Assembly (NCBI GenBank): GCA_030539295.1
Contig: JAUNSJ010000020.1
Span: forward strand, 1 to 64,000
Length of the DNA: 64,000 bases
Source: Planctomycetia bacterium
Lineage (GTDB): Bacteria; Planctomycetota; Planctomycetia; Pirellulales; Thermoguttaceae
Direction: 5' to 3'
Each line of letters begins with the position of its first letter. Position 1 is the first letter of the stretch. A program made the position numbers and the translations under genes. Below are positions 38,514 through 47,052 of the stretch, piece after piece. The notes under the pieces were generated by a model. The model saw only the letters and a program-made list of their open reading frames with translations. It did no database searches and had not been told where the DNA came from.

Positions 38514-39167
38514 CTAAGGAAAGAACAATAAGATGAGTCCATCCACCATTTCCGTCGGGAAAAGGAGGATAAAGAGAGCTGCGGAGGCCGACAGGAAGGC
38601 GGCCAGTGCCAGGAAGACGCGTGCGGCCGGATTGCTGTGGCCTGGGATGTTGCCGGCCTGACGCTGAAGCACCCTGCAAAAGCGTTCCCAGTCGCGTCGG
38701 CTCGCGTGGTGCGTGAGGACTTCGACAGAAACGCAACGAGAGGAACGACTCGACTCCAGCAGAATCTGCATGTTTAATCCCGAGATGGAGACAGAAGAGC
38801 CGAGCCACTGACAACGGTAGTCCAGCTCTTGCGCCGCTCGCTCAAGCAGGAGATGAACCTGCTCTTCCGAGACATTATATATAGTACACCGCGGCCGAGC
38901 GAACAGGTAACCGAAAAGAATGACATTAAGAAAATAGAGCAGGAGAATCATGACCCAGGCCAATGCGTGCTTGTCGACAAGGGCGTTAATCGGCACAATC
39001 ATTTGAACGGGGCCAATAAAGACGAATCCGGAAAGCCCCAGCGCCAGCCACAGAGCATCTGTAGTTCGCGAAACTACCTGTGGCGTCTTACGCAGGTTTA
39101 GCACGGCGAGAATACCAGCATAAAGAGCCAAGGGAATGATACTAACGACCGTATAAAATGGAAACAT
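38514..39167 (-). CDS. Membrane protein of unknown function
   Basis: I do not recognise the family. Four or five hydrophobic segments are visible: FPFYTVVSIIPLALYAGILAV, LWLALGLSGFVFIGPVQMIV, LAWVMILLLYFLNVILFGYLF, and near the C-terminus ARVFLALAAFLSASAALFILL. A soluble domain of about 90 residues lies in between. The start is uncertain: ATG at 39167 begins right at the first helix, and an in-frame ATG at 39239 would add 24 residues. Neither has a good ribosome binding site. It precedes the PP2C gene by 86 bases and could share its transcript. Confidence 0.65.
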   Translation of the reverse strand: MFPFYTVVSIIPLALYAGILAVLNLRKTPQVVSRTTDALWLALGLSGFVFIGPVQMIVPINALVDKHALAWVMILLLYFLNVILFGYLFARPRCTIYNVSEEQVHLLLERAAQELDYRCQWLGSSVSISGLNMQILLESSRSSRCVSVEVLTHHASRRDWERFCRVLQRQAGNIPGHSNPAARVFLALAAFLSASAALFILLFPTEMVDGLILLFFP

Positions 39168-39239
39168 TCGAGTTATCCCGACTGATTCGGCAGACCGAAT
39201 CAAGCCGCCGTGAACTGAAGGCAACCTTTCCACCAACAT

Positions 39240-39741
39240 CGACGAAATCTTCTATACATCTTGCATCTCCTATTCGGTTTGGGAATTGGTCGAAAACGAC
39301 GACTGGAACCTGGAATTCATTTCCCCGGGCTCATGCCGGGGAACACCTCTTTCCCGCGGCAATAATCGTCCGAATTACGTATAATGGACCCGAGAAAGAA
39401 ACGTCCCCCGAAAAAGCCGTCTCTTCCTCACGCACTTCCTTCACTATACCCCGGTTTCTGCGAACGACAAGGGGGAACGCCACAATTTCCCATCTTTTTT
39501 CTCTTCTGTGGAAATTTTCCTGCCTTAATTCTTCTTTTAACCTTTTTCCGTCTTGCCAGTTTGCCGTGTTTCGGATAAAATGAATATTAATGGACAAATG
39601 AGTCCTTGTAACCGGTCACAGAAATTTCCCGTCCTGCGGCGCTTGTATCAAGCGTGGACATCGAGAAACAGTCGCAACTGCGGCGGTGAAATGGCGTATC
39701 GGCAGTAAAAAGTCAAAGGAACCCTTACCCTACAATCGACC
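39240..39741. other. Intergenic region with promoter for the mcsA-like/secA run
   Basis: About 500 bases between two divergent genes. The candidate promoter at 39553-39581 is the only clear signal. Small ORFs occur on both strands but lack ribosome binding sites or family similarity. Confidence 0.4.
39553..39581 (+). promoter_or_regulatory. Candidate promoter upstream of the McsA-like gene
   Basis: TTGCCA (39553-39558) and TAAAAT (39576-39581) with exactly 17 bases between them. Transcription would begin near 39588, leaving a leader of about 155 bases before the ATG at 39742. Confidence 0.6.
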
Positions 39742-40236
39742 ATGAAATGTCAAAAATGCAATAAACCGGCTACCTTTCATATTACGGAAATGACCGACGA
39801 TTCGCCTGTTGAGCTTCATTTGTGCGAGAAGCATGCGAAACTGTACCTTCATCAGAATCCCGGGCCTGTGTTTCAAGAGGCCCCCGAGAGCGAAGTTGTA
39901 CCGGTCGTGTCGCTGGCTGAAACCACGCAAGATCTTATGGAGCTTGATTTTCAATCTTGCCCTATGTGTGGCATCTCCTTTCAGGAGTTCCGCAAATCCG
40001 GTCGGCTTGGCTGTCCCAATGATTACAATGCCTTTCGTCAGCAGCTGATGCCGCTGCTGCTGAGTATCCATGGCGAAACGGAGCATGTGGGCAAGCGTCC
40101 TGCCCGGTTTGGGAGGACGGACTATCGCAACGTCCTGATTCGCCTGCGTCGCGAGCTGGACGACGCCGTTTCCATCGAAGATTACGAGCGAGCCAGCCGT
40201 CTCCGGGACCGTATCAAGCAGATAGATCAGCCCTGA
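39742..40236 (+). CDS. McsA-like UVR-motif zinc protein
   Basis: A 164-aa protein with an N-terminal zinc finger (CQKC...HLCEKH), a second CPMC...C finger and a C-terminal UVR motif (LRRELDDAVSIEDYERASRLRDRI). This is the layout of McsA, the activator of the protein-arginine kinase McsB in Gram-positive bacteria. McsB and CtsR are not next to it; a secA gene follows after 29 bases. It may therefore act as an adaptor elsewhere. ATG at 39742. Confidence 0.85.
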   Translation: MKCQKCNKPATFHITEMTDDSPVELHLCEKHAKLYLHQNPGPVFQEAPESEVVPVVSLAETTQDLMELDFQSCPMCGISFQEFRKSGRLGCPNDYNAFRQQLMPLLLSIHGETEHVGKRPARFGRTDYRNVLIRLRRELDDAVSIEDYERASRLRDRIKQIDQP

Positions 40237-40265
40237 TTCCCCGTTTTCCCGTGTGAGGAGTTGTT

Positions 40266-42224
40266 GTGGAAGCCATACCATCCGGACTAAAGCGTCAGAT
40301 AGAGCAGTTCCTGCCGTTCATCCCGCGAGGCTATCTTGCCCGCTGGGCAGGGGACTTGGAGCGAATCAATCGTCTGGAGCCGGAAGTCCAAAAGTTATCG
40401 GATCAGGAGCTGCGTAAAAAGAGTCTCTCGCTGCGCTATCGTGCGCGAAGCGGCGAACCTTTGGCCCGACTTCTTCCGGATGCCTTTGCTTTGGTACGAG
40501 AAGCAGCGTCACGCACGATTGGTCTGCGACATTTTGACGTGCAAATCCTCGGGGGTATTGCCATGTTCAATCGTTCGATTGTGGAGATGCAGACGGGAGA
40601 AGGCAAGACGCTGACCGCTACGGGGCCGCTCTACCTGCACGCATTGCTCGGAAAAGGAGCCATGCTCGCGACGGTTAACGATTATTTGGCTGCACGCGAC
40701 GCCGAACTTATGGGGCCTGTCTATAAGGCGTTGGGCATGAAGGTGGGAGTCATTCAAACGGAAATGCAAACGGACGCTCGCCGGCAGGCGTATCAGTGCG
40801 ATATAACCTATGGTACGGCGAAAGAATTTGGTTTTGATTTTCTGCGCGACCGACTTCTCTTACGTCGGATTCGGGAAGGGCAAACGGATATTCTCGGTGC
40901 CATGCTTGAAGAAAAGCGAACGCGAGACGAACAGCCAACACAGCGGACCGACCCCTATTTTTGCCTCGTCGATGAAGCGGATAGTATCCTGATCGACGAA
41001 GCGAGTACCCCTCTTATTATTAGTGCCTTGCCGACCGACGAGCAGAAGAAAGAAGTGGAAGCCTATAAGTGGGCAGCGGATACGATCTACGACTTTATAG
41101 AAGATGAAGATTACGAATACGACCATGATAAGCGGGAAGTGGAACTGACTCGTGCCGGGCGTCTTAAGGCGCGTCAGCTCCCGAAACCGGAGGCGATGGA
41201 TACGATGGGTCTGTTCCATGTCTACGAATTTTTAAAGCGAGCCATTAAGGTGGACCGTGAATTTCATCGTGACCAGCAGTTTGTTGTGCGGGACGGAGAA
41301 ATAGTCATCGTCGATGAGTTCACGGGTCGACTCGGCGAGGGTCGCAAATGGCGTGAAGGCATTCATCAGGCGGTGGAGGCGAAAGAAGGGGTGGAGATAA
41401 CCGTGGCCACGGGCCAGGCGGCGCGGGTTACGGTTCAGGATTATTTTCTTCGGTTTGAGCATTTGGCCGGCATGACCGGAACGGCTTGGGCGTCGCGAAC
41501 GGAACTGTCGCGTATTTATAAATGTCATGTTATTCCAGTGCCAACGAACCGACCGCCTCGGCGTGAACGTTTGCAAACCCGAATCTTCGGTACGGAGAGT
41601 GCCAAGTGGCTCGCTATAGTCGACGAAATTGAGCAGATGCACGCGCTCGGCCGCTCTGTGCTCATTGGGACCCGAACGATCGACAAGTCTGAAATTTTGT
41701 CAAAACTTTTACAGCAGAAGGGAATTGAACACGCGGTTCTCAATGCCAATCATGTGGAGCAGGAAGCGGTCATCGTCGCTGCCGCCGGCGAATGGGGGAA
41801 AGTAACCGTTTCGACCAATATGGCCGGACGCGGTACCGATATAAAACTTCCCGACGAAGTTACGGACATAGGCGGTCTGCACGTCATCTGTACCGAACTG
41901 CACGAATCGGCGCGAATTGATCGTCAGCTGATCGGACGGTGCGGGCGTCAGGGAGACCCTGGCAGCTACCGGCAGTACCTTTCCCTGGAAGACGAAATTC
42001 TGGAAAAAGCTTATGGTCCGAAAAAGGCTAAAAAAATTAAAAAGACTGGGGAAGACGACCCGAACGGCAATTTCATTCGTTTTCGTCGCAAGTTTTATCG
42101 TGCCCAGAAAAAAGTCGAGACCAAGAGCTATCGGCAGCGTAAGACAATGCTCTATTATGAAAAAGAGCGTAAGAAAATGCAACGAGGCATGGGGCAGGAC
42201 CCCTATCTCGATACGACGAATTAG
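40266..42224 (+). CDS. secA: Short SecA-type preprotein translocase ATPase
   Basis: A 652-aa DEAD-like motor. It has the SecA Walker A MQTGEGKTL, DYLAARDAELMGP, CDITYGTAKEFGFDFLRD, the DEAD variant LVDEADSILIDEA, GMTGTA and STNMAGRGTDIKL, then GRCGRQGDPGSYRQYLSLED. Normal SecA has about 850-950 residues; this one stops soon after motor domain 2. It therefore lacks most of the helical scaffold/wing part and the C-terminal zinc tail. It starts with GTG at 40266 after GAGGAG. It may be a second, specialised SecA, which would require a full-length copy elsewhere. A perfect palindrome, CCGTCTTAAGACGG, lies right after the stop (42226-42239). Confidence 0.9.
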   Translation: MEAIPSGLKRQIEQFLPFIPRGYLARWAGDLERINRLEPEVQKLSDQELRKKSLSLRYRARSGEPLARLLPDAFALVREAASRTIGLRHFDVQILGGIAMFNRSIVEMQTGEGKTLTATGPLYLHALLGKGAMLATVNDYLAARDAELMGPVYKALGMKVGVIQTEMQTDARRQAYQCDITYGTAKEFGFDFLRDRLLLRRIREGQTDILGAMLEEKRTRDEQPTQRTDPYFCLVDEADSILIDEASTPLIISALPTDEQKKEVEAYKWAADTIYDFIEDEDYEYDHDKREVELTRAGRLKARQLPKPEAMDTMGLFHVYEFLKRAIKVDREFHRDQQFVVRDGEIVIVDEFTGRLGEGRKWREGIHQAVEAKEGVEITVATGQAARVTVQDYFLRFEHLAGMTGTAWASRTELSRIYKCHVIPVPTNRPPRRERLQTRIFGTESAKWLAIVDEIEQMHALGRSVLIGTRTIDKSEILSKLLQQKGIEHAVLNANHVEQEAVIVAAAGEWGKVTVSTNMAGRGTDIKLPDEVTDIGGLHVICTELHESARIDRQLIGRCGRQGDPGSYRQYLSLEDEILEKAYGPKKAKKIKKTGEDDPNGNFIRFRRKFYRAQKKVETKSYRQRKTMLYYEKERKKMQRGMGQDPYLDTTN

Positions 42225-42343
42225 TCCGTCTTAAGACGGAGAACCCATTCGTCTGTCACTGCGTTCGTATTTTTTTGATTTACGCGCCAGTTCGAGAGAA
42301 CTGTGCCGTCCGACGTTGAAAAAGATAACCGCTAGAGAAAGGA

Positions 42344-42907
42344 ATGGGATCTGCCATCGAAACGACATCAACACTCGACCCCGTTGTTATAAAAACAATT
42401 GGCCTTCTTCTGGCCGGGAGCTTAATCAGTCTGGCGCTATGGCAGATTCTGACCTTGCGCCAAACCCTCGCGACACTCAATGTGCGTCGCAGTTTGGTCA
42501 AGCGGGCAAGACTCTTTCTGCGACGTCAGTGCCTGCGACGACTGCAAATGCACGTTCTGCTGGGACTGGCCGGAATCGGTATGCTCGTGGGCATTTATGT
42601 CCCGCCTCAAATTCATCCGCTCCTCTGGACCTCTGCCTGGTGTTCGGTCATCTTCCTGCTCAGCTGGGCAATGCTCCTTGCTCTTGTCGACTATATTTCG
42701 ATTCGGCTCCACTTCAGCGGACCACTGCAACAGCAGAATGCAGAAAAATTAAATTTGGAATATCAGCTTAAATGTATTCGGGAGGCTCTGGCAAAAGAAA
42801 AAGCCGACGCGCGTCTTGCGGACAATGCTGACGCCAGGAACGCAGCCGCGGCGGTCGACGTGGAAGGCGGGCAGGCCCCAAACAAGGATGATACCAAAGG
42901 AGAATAA
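42344..42907 (+). CDS. Membrane protein of unknown function, 187 aa
   Basis: Three hydrophobic segments are visible: VVIKTIGLLLAGSLISLALW, HVLLGLAGIGMLVGIYV and SAWCSVIFLLSWAMLLALVDYI. The Arg-rich stretch NVRRSLVKRARLFLRRQCLRRL between the first two is probably cytoplasmic. A short coiled coil and an acidic tail end the protein. An AAGGA lies directly against the ATG, too close for a normal ribosome binding site, so the start is uncertain. I do not recognise the family. Confidence 0.65.
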   Translation: MGSAIETTSTLDPVVIKTIGLLLAGSLISLALWQILTLRQTLATLNVRRSLVKRARLFLRRQCLRRLQMHVLLGLAGIGMLVGIYVPPQIHPLLWTSAWCSVIFLLSWAMLLALVDYISIRLHFSGPLQQQNAEKLNLEYQLKCIREALAKEKADARLADNADARNAAAAVDVEGGQAPNKDDTKGE

Positions 42908-43030
42908 AGGTGCCCCGCGACCGGCGCTTAATGGTTATGGCGGCGGTAGAGCGAATCCAGGGCGAGCGTGTTGTCAGGGTAAAATGGCAAGTCAGGGCTG
43001 GGCGACAGCTCCCCGAACGTTGTTGGCCTG

Positions 43031-43089
43031 TTCCCGACCTGGGAAGCAGTCGCGTTATTAACTTGGTTCCTGACCTGGGAAGCAGTCGG
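43031..43089 (+). repeat. Two direct repeats with inner palindromes (operator candidate)
   Basis: Two 23-base copies (43031-43053 and 43067-43089) match at 22 positions and start 36 bases apart. Each holds an inverted repeat, TTCCC-GACCT-GGGAA or TTCCT-GACCT-GGGAA. They end about 20 bases before the presumed -35 region of the regulator gene. The core GTTCCCGACCTG also occurs far away at 62656-62667, so it may belong to a dispersed repeat instead. Confidence 0.5.
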
Positions 43090-43109
43090 GAAGGGTATCA
43101 GCGGCCCCT

Positions 43110-43138
43110 TTTCACAAGCTATTGTCTGTGCTATAATA
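43110..43138 (+). promoter_or_regulatory. Candidate promoter of the XylR-type regulator
   Basis: A perfect TATAAT (43133-43138) preceded at 17 bases by TTTTCA, a poor -35 box. A weak -35 with direct repeats just upstream is what an activator-dependent promoter looks like. Confidence 0.45.
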
Positions 43139-43188
43139 ACGTTCGTGGGCTGGCTGGGTGACAGAATCTTCTAAAGGGGAGTAACAAT

Positions 43189-44400
43189 ATGACCATAATC
43201 AGACGGAAAAACATCGCTGTTATTGTGGAGACAATGAATTCCTATGGCCGTGGTATCTTAACGGGAATATGCCGCTACGTTCAGGAGCAGGGGAACTGGA
43301 CGGTGCAATATACCGAACGTCTTCTGGAGTCACAACCGCCAATATGGCTCTCTGACTGGGAAGGGGATGGTATTATCGTCCGCGACCGGACGGGTACAAG
43401 TTGTAAACTCGCGATGGAAATGGGCGTAAAGGTTGTGGACTTGAGTGAGGTCCGCCATCCGAATATCCCCACCGTCTACTCTGACCATAACATGTCGGCC
43501 GAAATGGCGGCGGACTACTTTTTAGAGCGACAGTTTGAAAATTTTGCGTACGTAGGTATCCAGGGGCGTCCCTTTTCTGAAAAGCGGCGGGATGCTTTTT
43601 TGCGTAAAACAGGGCCGAACTGTCAGGTTTTCGATTTGGAAAATGATCCGGAAGGTCAGGCGTCCTGGCTGGGCGACCATCCGCGTTTCCTTGAATGGCT
43701 CAAACAGCTTCCGAAACCGGTGGCCATTCTCGCCTGTTACGATATGGTTGGCATGTACGTCCTGCAGTCCTGTCGACTGATGAATATTCACGTTCCGGAT
43801 ATGGTCGCCGTAATGGGTATAAATAACGATGAAATTCAGTGCAATCTTGCCAGTCCGACCTTGAGCAGCGTTGTGCTGAACGCGCCGCAGGTTGGTTATG
43901 AGGCATGTGTCTTGCTTGACTCTCTCATGCGAGGGGAACAGCCGCCGGAGAGGTCCATGGTCGTGCCTACCTTGGGGATCGTAACGCGGCGCTCGACGGA
44001 AACAAAGGTCGTGCCAGACCTTACCATAAGTCGTGCCATGCAGTTTATTCGGGATTATGCCTGTGACGAAATTGATGTCATTGACGTTGCGGAGCATGTT
44101 AAATTGGCCAGACGAACCTTGGAACGCCGATTTGCCAAAGTTTATAATTGTACTCCAAACCAAATGATTATTCAGGTGCGGCTGAAACGTGCCTGTGACC
44201 TTCTGCGTAATTCTCGCATGTTGGTTAATATCATTGCTGAACGCGTGGGCTTTCAGAGTTCCTCCTACTTTACGATTCTCTTTCACAAGCAATTTGGCCT
44301 CCTGCCGAAAGATTATCGCAAACAGGCAAGAAGTCGGGCGAGGGAGGGGCTTTCCGAAAGTTTTCTTATGGGTATAATGGAACCCATAGGACGAGATTGA
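43189..44400 (+). CDS. XylR-type transcriptional regulator (LacI-like sensor, AraC HTH)
   Basis: A 403-aa protein. Residues about 8-275 form a periplasmic-binding-protein-like sensor: KNIAVIVETMNSYGRGILTGICRYVQE, then DMVAVMGINNDEIQCNLASPTLSSV. The C-terminal 110 residues are an AraC/XylS double helix-turn-helix: IDVIDVAEHVKLARRTLERRF and RACDLLRNSRMLVNIIAERVGFQSSSYFTILFHKQFG. The sensor probably binds a sugar. This fusion type (XylR of E. coli) is strongly expanded in planctomycetes. No sugar operon is adjacent. It has an AAGGGGAG ribosome binding site, a -10 box and direct repeats upstream, consistent with self-regulation. Confidence 0.93.
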   Translation: MTIIRRKNIAVIVETMNSYGRGILTGICRYVQEQGNWTVQYTERLLESQPPIWLSDWEGDGIIVRDRTGTSCKLAMEMGVKVVDLSEVRHPNIPTVYSDHNMSAEMAADYFLERQFENFAYVGIQGRPFSEKRRDAFLRKTGPNCQVFDLENDPEGQASWLGDHPRFLEWLKQLPKPVAILACYDMVGMYVLQSCRLMNIHVPDMVAVMGINNDEIQCNLASPTLSSVVLNAPQVGYEACVLLDSLMRGEQPPERSMVVPTLGIVTRRSTETKVVPDLTISRAMQFIRDYACDEIDVIDVAEHVKLARRTLERRFAKVYNCTPNQMIIQVRLKRACDLLRNSRMLVNIIAERVGFQSSSYFTILFHKQFGLLPKDYRKQARSRAREGLSESFLMGIMEPIGRD

Positions 44401-44426
44401 AAAAGGGTACGGTCCCGTTTTTTAAT

Positions 44427-44510
44427 GGCCGAGTGGCGGAATGGCAGACGCTGGGGATTTAAAATCCCCTGAGCATAACGCTCGTGCGGGTTCGAGTCCC
44501 GCCTTGGCTA
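44427..44510 (+). tRNA. tRNA-Leu (TAA)
   Basis: A full cloverleaf with a long variable arm (TGAGCATAACGCTCGT), as expected for leucine. Anticodon stem GGGGA/TCCCC with loop TTTAAAA, so anticodon TAA. T arm GCGGG-TTCGAGT-CCCGC. The acceptor stem GGCCGAG/CTTGGCT has two G-U pairs. CCA is not encoded. It marks the left border of the AT-rich accessory region. Confidence 0.95.
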
Positions 44511-44520
44511 TTCAAACAAG

Positions 44521-44560
44521 AATCACAGGTATTGTAAAATACGGTATCTGTGATTTTTTT
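44521..44560 (+). terminator. Terminator of tRNA-Leu
   Basis: AATCACAGGTA pairs with TATCTGTGATT (one bulge) and is followed by a run of T, ten bases after the tRNA. Confidence 0.8.
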
Positions 44561-44588
44561 GTTGGCCTTAATTTTAATGTTACGAATG

Positions 44589-44635
44589 TCAAAAAACAGC
44601 AAAGCGCCCGCGGGGTGCCCAAAAGTTGCCCACTG
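44589..44635 (+). repeat. Element shared with the tRNA-Lys locus
   Basis: The stretch TCAAAAAACAGC followed by GGTGCCC-AAAA-GTTGCCC-ACTG begins 78 bases after tRNA-Leu. Nearly the same element, in the same orientation relative to the tRNA, begins 78 bases after tRNA-Lys. A third copy lies in the duplicated left repeat at 50273-50452. It looks like a remnant of an integration site arm. Confidence 0.6.
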
Positions 44636-44960
44636 ATGTATTGTGTTTTGCATGGATAGGGTCGATGAAAAAACATGAAGCTTCAGCAGGGGAGAAATAA
44701 TCCCCTGAGGTGAGTCGGTATAAACGGAAAAATCTTCCCGAAAATTCCCAAAATTCCTCTCGACATTCACGTTTTTCGTCTTTCTCCAGCATTTTCTCTT
44801 GACCCAAAAGCTGTGTTAGCCGTCCCAAACGTCCCTGTTTCCAAGACGTGCCCCGGTTTCGTCCCTGTTTGCCCCGTGTTGGCCAGGCTCCCTCTTTCGC
44901 GAAAAAAACCGCCCGGTCAGACCTTCGCGTCTGTCGCCCGCTGTTAGACAGTGAAATACG
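44636..44960. other. Intergenic region after tRNA-Leu, no gene seen
   Basis: About 325 bases lie between the shared element and the DUF523 pseudogene. Open frames on both strands here lack ribosome binding sites and family similarity. Confidence 0.4.
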
Positions 44961-45415
44961 TTATCCAACGCGAATAACTTTAATACCGCCGCGAGTCAGG
45001 ATTTCGCCGGCGATGCCTTCTTTATCACAGGAAGGACTCCCCGCCTTCATATAGGCCCGTTGACATCCGACAATTTGCGCGATCTCAAGAGTATATTCAC
45101 CGCCGCGAATATGGTAATCCGTAACATCTTCTCCTGTCTCCGGTGCAAGGAGACGTAATCCATGATCAAGAACATCGGCTCCTGTTTGACCTTTAGGGAG
45201 ATATTCACTTGTTCGGGGAGTTGGCATACCTCCAAGCTGTTCAGGACAGACTGGTATAAGGATATATTTCTCTTTTAGGCGTGTAATGAGTTCCGTCCGT
45301 ATTTTTGCTCGACGACCATGGTATCGGCAAGGAATTCCAAGCAGACAGGCACGATCAAAACTGGTTCTTTTGATGATATATCAAAAAGTGTCATTTGTTC
45401 ATTTGAAACGTTCAT
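44961..45415 (-). pseudogene. DUF523 protein gene, frameshifted
   Basis: Read in two frames, the minus strand encodes a complete DUF523 protein. It starts MNVSNEQMTLFDISSKEPVLIV from the ATG at 45415. After a shift near 45345-45353 it continues ACLLGIPCRYHGRRAK, LIPVCPEQLGGMPTPR, VGCQRAYMKAGSPSC and ILTRGGIKVIRV. The conserved cysteines of DUF523 are all present. The join needs one missing base, so either the gene has decayed or the assembly lost a base. DUF523 proteins are small and poorly characterised. No good ribosome binding site is seen. Confidence 0.8.
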
Positions 45416-45932
45416 CTATCTATTTCTCAATTATGCCGGCTCCACCTGGATTTTCTCGAAACGAAGCCGAAAATACTCCCGATTTATGAAGGTAGTCGGG
45501 AAGAAAGACGGAAAATTTCGAATGGCGGCAGTATATAATACGTCGCCAAAAACGATGTTTCCATCCCGTACAAAATGTTAGATTTATACATTTTCCACAT
45601 TTTATAGAATTTGTCAACTCCAATTTTTCTGTTTTATGATTAAAATGACATTTTACCCTATTGCAATCAGGAGGCATTTACAGGATAATAACAAAAGTGG
45701 ATAGGGACGTAGAGCATTCGTGATTTCGAAATAACAAAAACGATGGCGAAGACAAATTAACGAACGTGTATCAGATACCCACCGTGAGGGGGCGTCCACC
45801 CAAAGCCCTCTACGATACAGTAGCATTGTAAGCTCAACAAAACGGGGTCACTTTAGTCTCCGTGAACTGGATTCCTGTGTTGGCGTTATTTCGAAAAACC
45901 CCGAGCCGAATCAGTACAATAGAAAGAATACG
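45416..45932. other. Intergenic region, AT-rich
   Basis: About 515 bases without a convincing gene. Near 45810-45830 the sequence CCTCTACGATACAGTAGCATT closely matches CCTCTACGATACAATACCATT at 63655-63675, just before the RHS remnant at the right edge. That suggests another dispersed repeat of the island. Confidence 0.4.
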
Positions 45933-47027
45933 ATGTCGTTAAAAAATGTTTTATACAAAAGACAACTTTATGTCGCAGTGATTTTGTTTATCCTTGGTTT
46001 TGCCGGTCTCGCATATGTTGTGAATCTATGCCTCCATAAAACAATTCATTTTGCAAATAATATCCGAAATGTGGTTATGGAAAAAGATAACGACAAGATC
46101 TGCAAAAAGAATTTGGAAAAACTCGACGAGGCATTCCATGCCTATGACGAATATTGGGGATGTCTGCCACCTGTCTGGAGCAGTCCATTAGATTCACCCG
46201 AAACGAAATTGCACAGTTGGCGAGTTCTCCTGTTGCCGTACCTGGGCCAAAAGGAACTGTATGAGAAAATCCGACTTGACGAACCTTGGAACAGCGAATG
46301 GAACAGTCAATTTCATTGTCAATGCCCTTCGGTTTACCAATGTCCGGGAATCGGAGATTCTTTAATGAAAAAGGGGTACACCTCCTATGTTTTGCTTTAC
46401 GGGCCAAATTCGCTCTTTCGGGGAAATCGTTCACTCTCGTTTGCCAATTTATCGGACGACGCATTACAACGTTGGGACACGTCGGGATCGGTTAATCATC
46501 GGATAAAAGATTCACAGGGTCTCTGTTATCTGATTGAACAAACGGAATCGATCAACTGGATGGACCCGGGACACGATTTCCTTTTATCCGACGCCGTTTT
46601 CACCAATGATTCTCCTTCCGGACGAGTCCTAACGGATAATTATCTTTCATTAGCATCAAAATATTATGCCCCGTGTCATTACTCTGTAAACGAAGCTGTT
46701 GGATTTTATGGTTGGATCAATGCACTTGCAACAGAAGGACGGGGCTGGGTTTATGAAAATGATTTTTTACAGAAAAAAGTTTTTGAATTATCTGATCGAT
46801 CAGCAAGAAAGCCGGAAAAACTCCCGAAGCCAACATCACTCTATCGAATCAAAACAAAATTATCCGATTCCATGCATTTTTTCCCCGACGAATTATATCT
46901 TGTTAATTTTACACCCAAAAATTTTCAGGCCATGGGCGATTCGGGAATCCGATACACGTTCAGTCATGAACGACTTGACCCCGAAGAACGAGAATATCTT
47001 AAGCGGCTGAAAAAAGTGGATCCGTGA
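45933..47027 (+). CDS. DUF1559-like protein without a pilin leader
   Basis: A 364-aa protein with a short cytoplasmic start and one membrane helix (LYVAVILFILGFAGLAYVVNLCL). The core matches the DUF1559 signature: LHSWRVLLLPYLGQKELYEKIRLDEPWNSEWNSQF. A serine-rich middle region (ESINWMDPGHDFLLSD) also occurs in the related gene at 52285-53286. The prepilin cleavage motif and GFTLVELL helix of typical DUF1559 proteins are absent. The rest of the protein is not familiar. It lies at the left end of the accessory island and converges with a membrane protein gene. Confidence 0.75.
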   Translation: MSLKNVLYKRQLYVAVILFILGFAGLAYVVNLCLHKTIHFANNIRNVVMEKDNDKICKKNLEKLDEAFHAYDEYWGCLPPVWSSPLDSPETKLHSWRVLLLPYLGQKELYEKIRLDEPWNSEWNSQFHCQCPSVYQCPGIGDSLMKKGYTSYVLLYGPNSLFRGNRSLSFANLSDDALQRWDTSGSVNHRIKDSQGLCYLIEQTESINWMDPGHDFLLSDAVFTNDSPSGRVLTDNYLSLASKYYAPCHYSVNEAVGFYGWINALATEGRGWVYENDFLQKKVFELSDRSARKPEKLPKPTSLYRIKTKLSDSMHFFPDELYLVNFTPKNFQAMGDSGIRYTFSHERLDPEEREYLKRLKKVDP

Positions 47028-47052
47028 ATATGTGAATCTGTCCAATGGCTTT

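Noticed and set aside
39168..39260. A 19-codon peptide (starting MYRRFRRCWW) behind AGGAG, upstream of the membrane gene on the minus strand
   Set aside because: It could be a leader peptide, but it has no attenuator hairpin after it and no known counterpart; chance is more likely.
43021..43089. A CRISPR array
   Set aside because: Only two repeat units with a spacer of 13 bases and no cas genes.
45600..45660. A minus-strand promoter starting TTGACA near 45.61 kb
   Set aside because: The next TATAAA is 23 bases away, too far, and there is no better -10 box at 16 to 18 bases.
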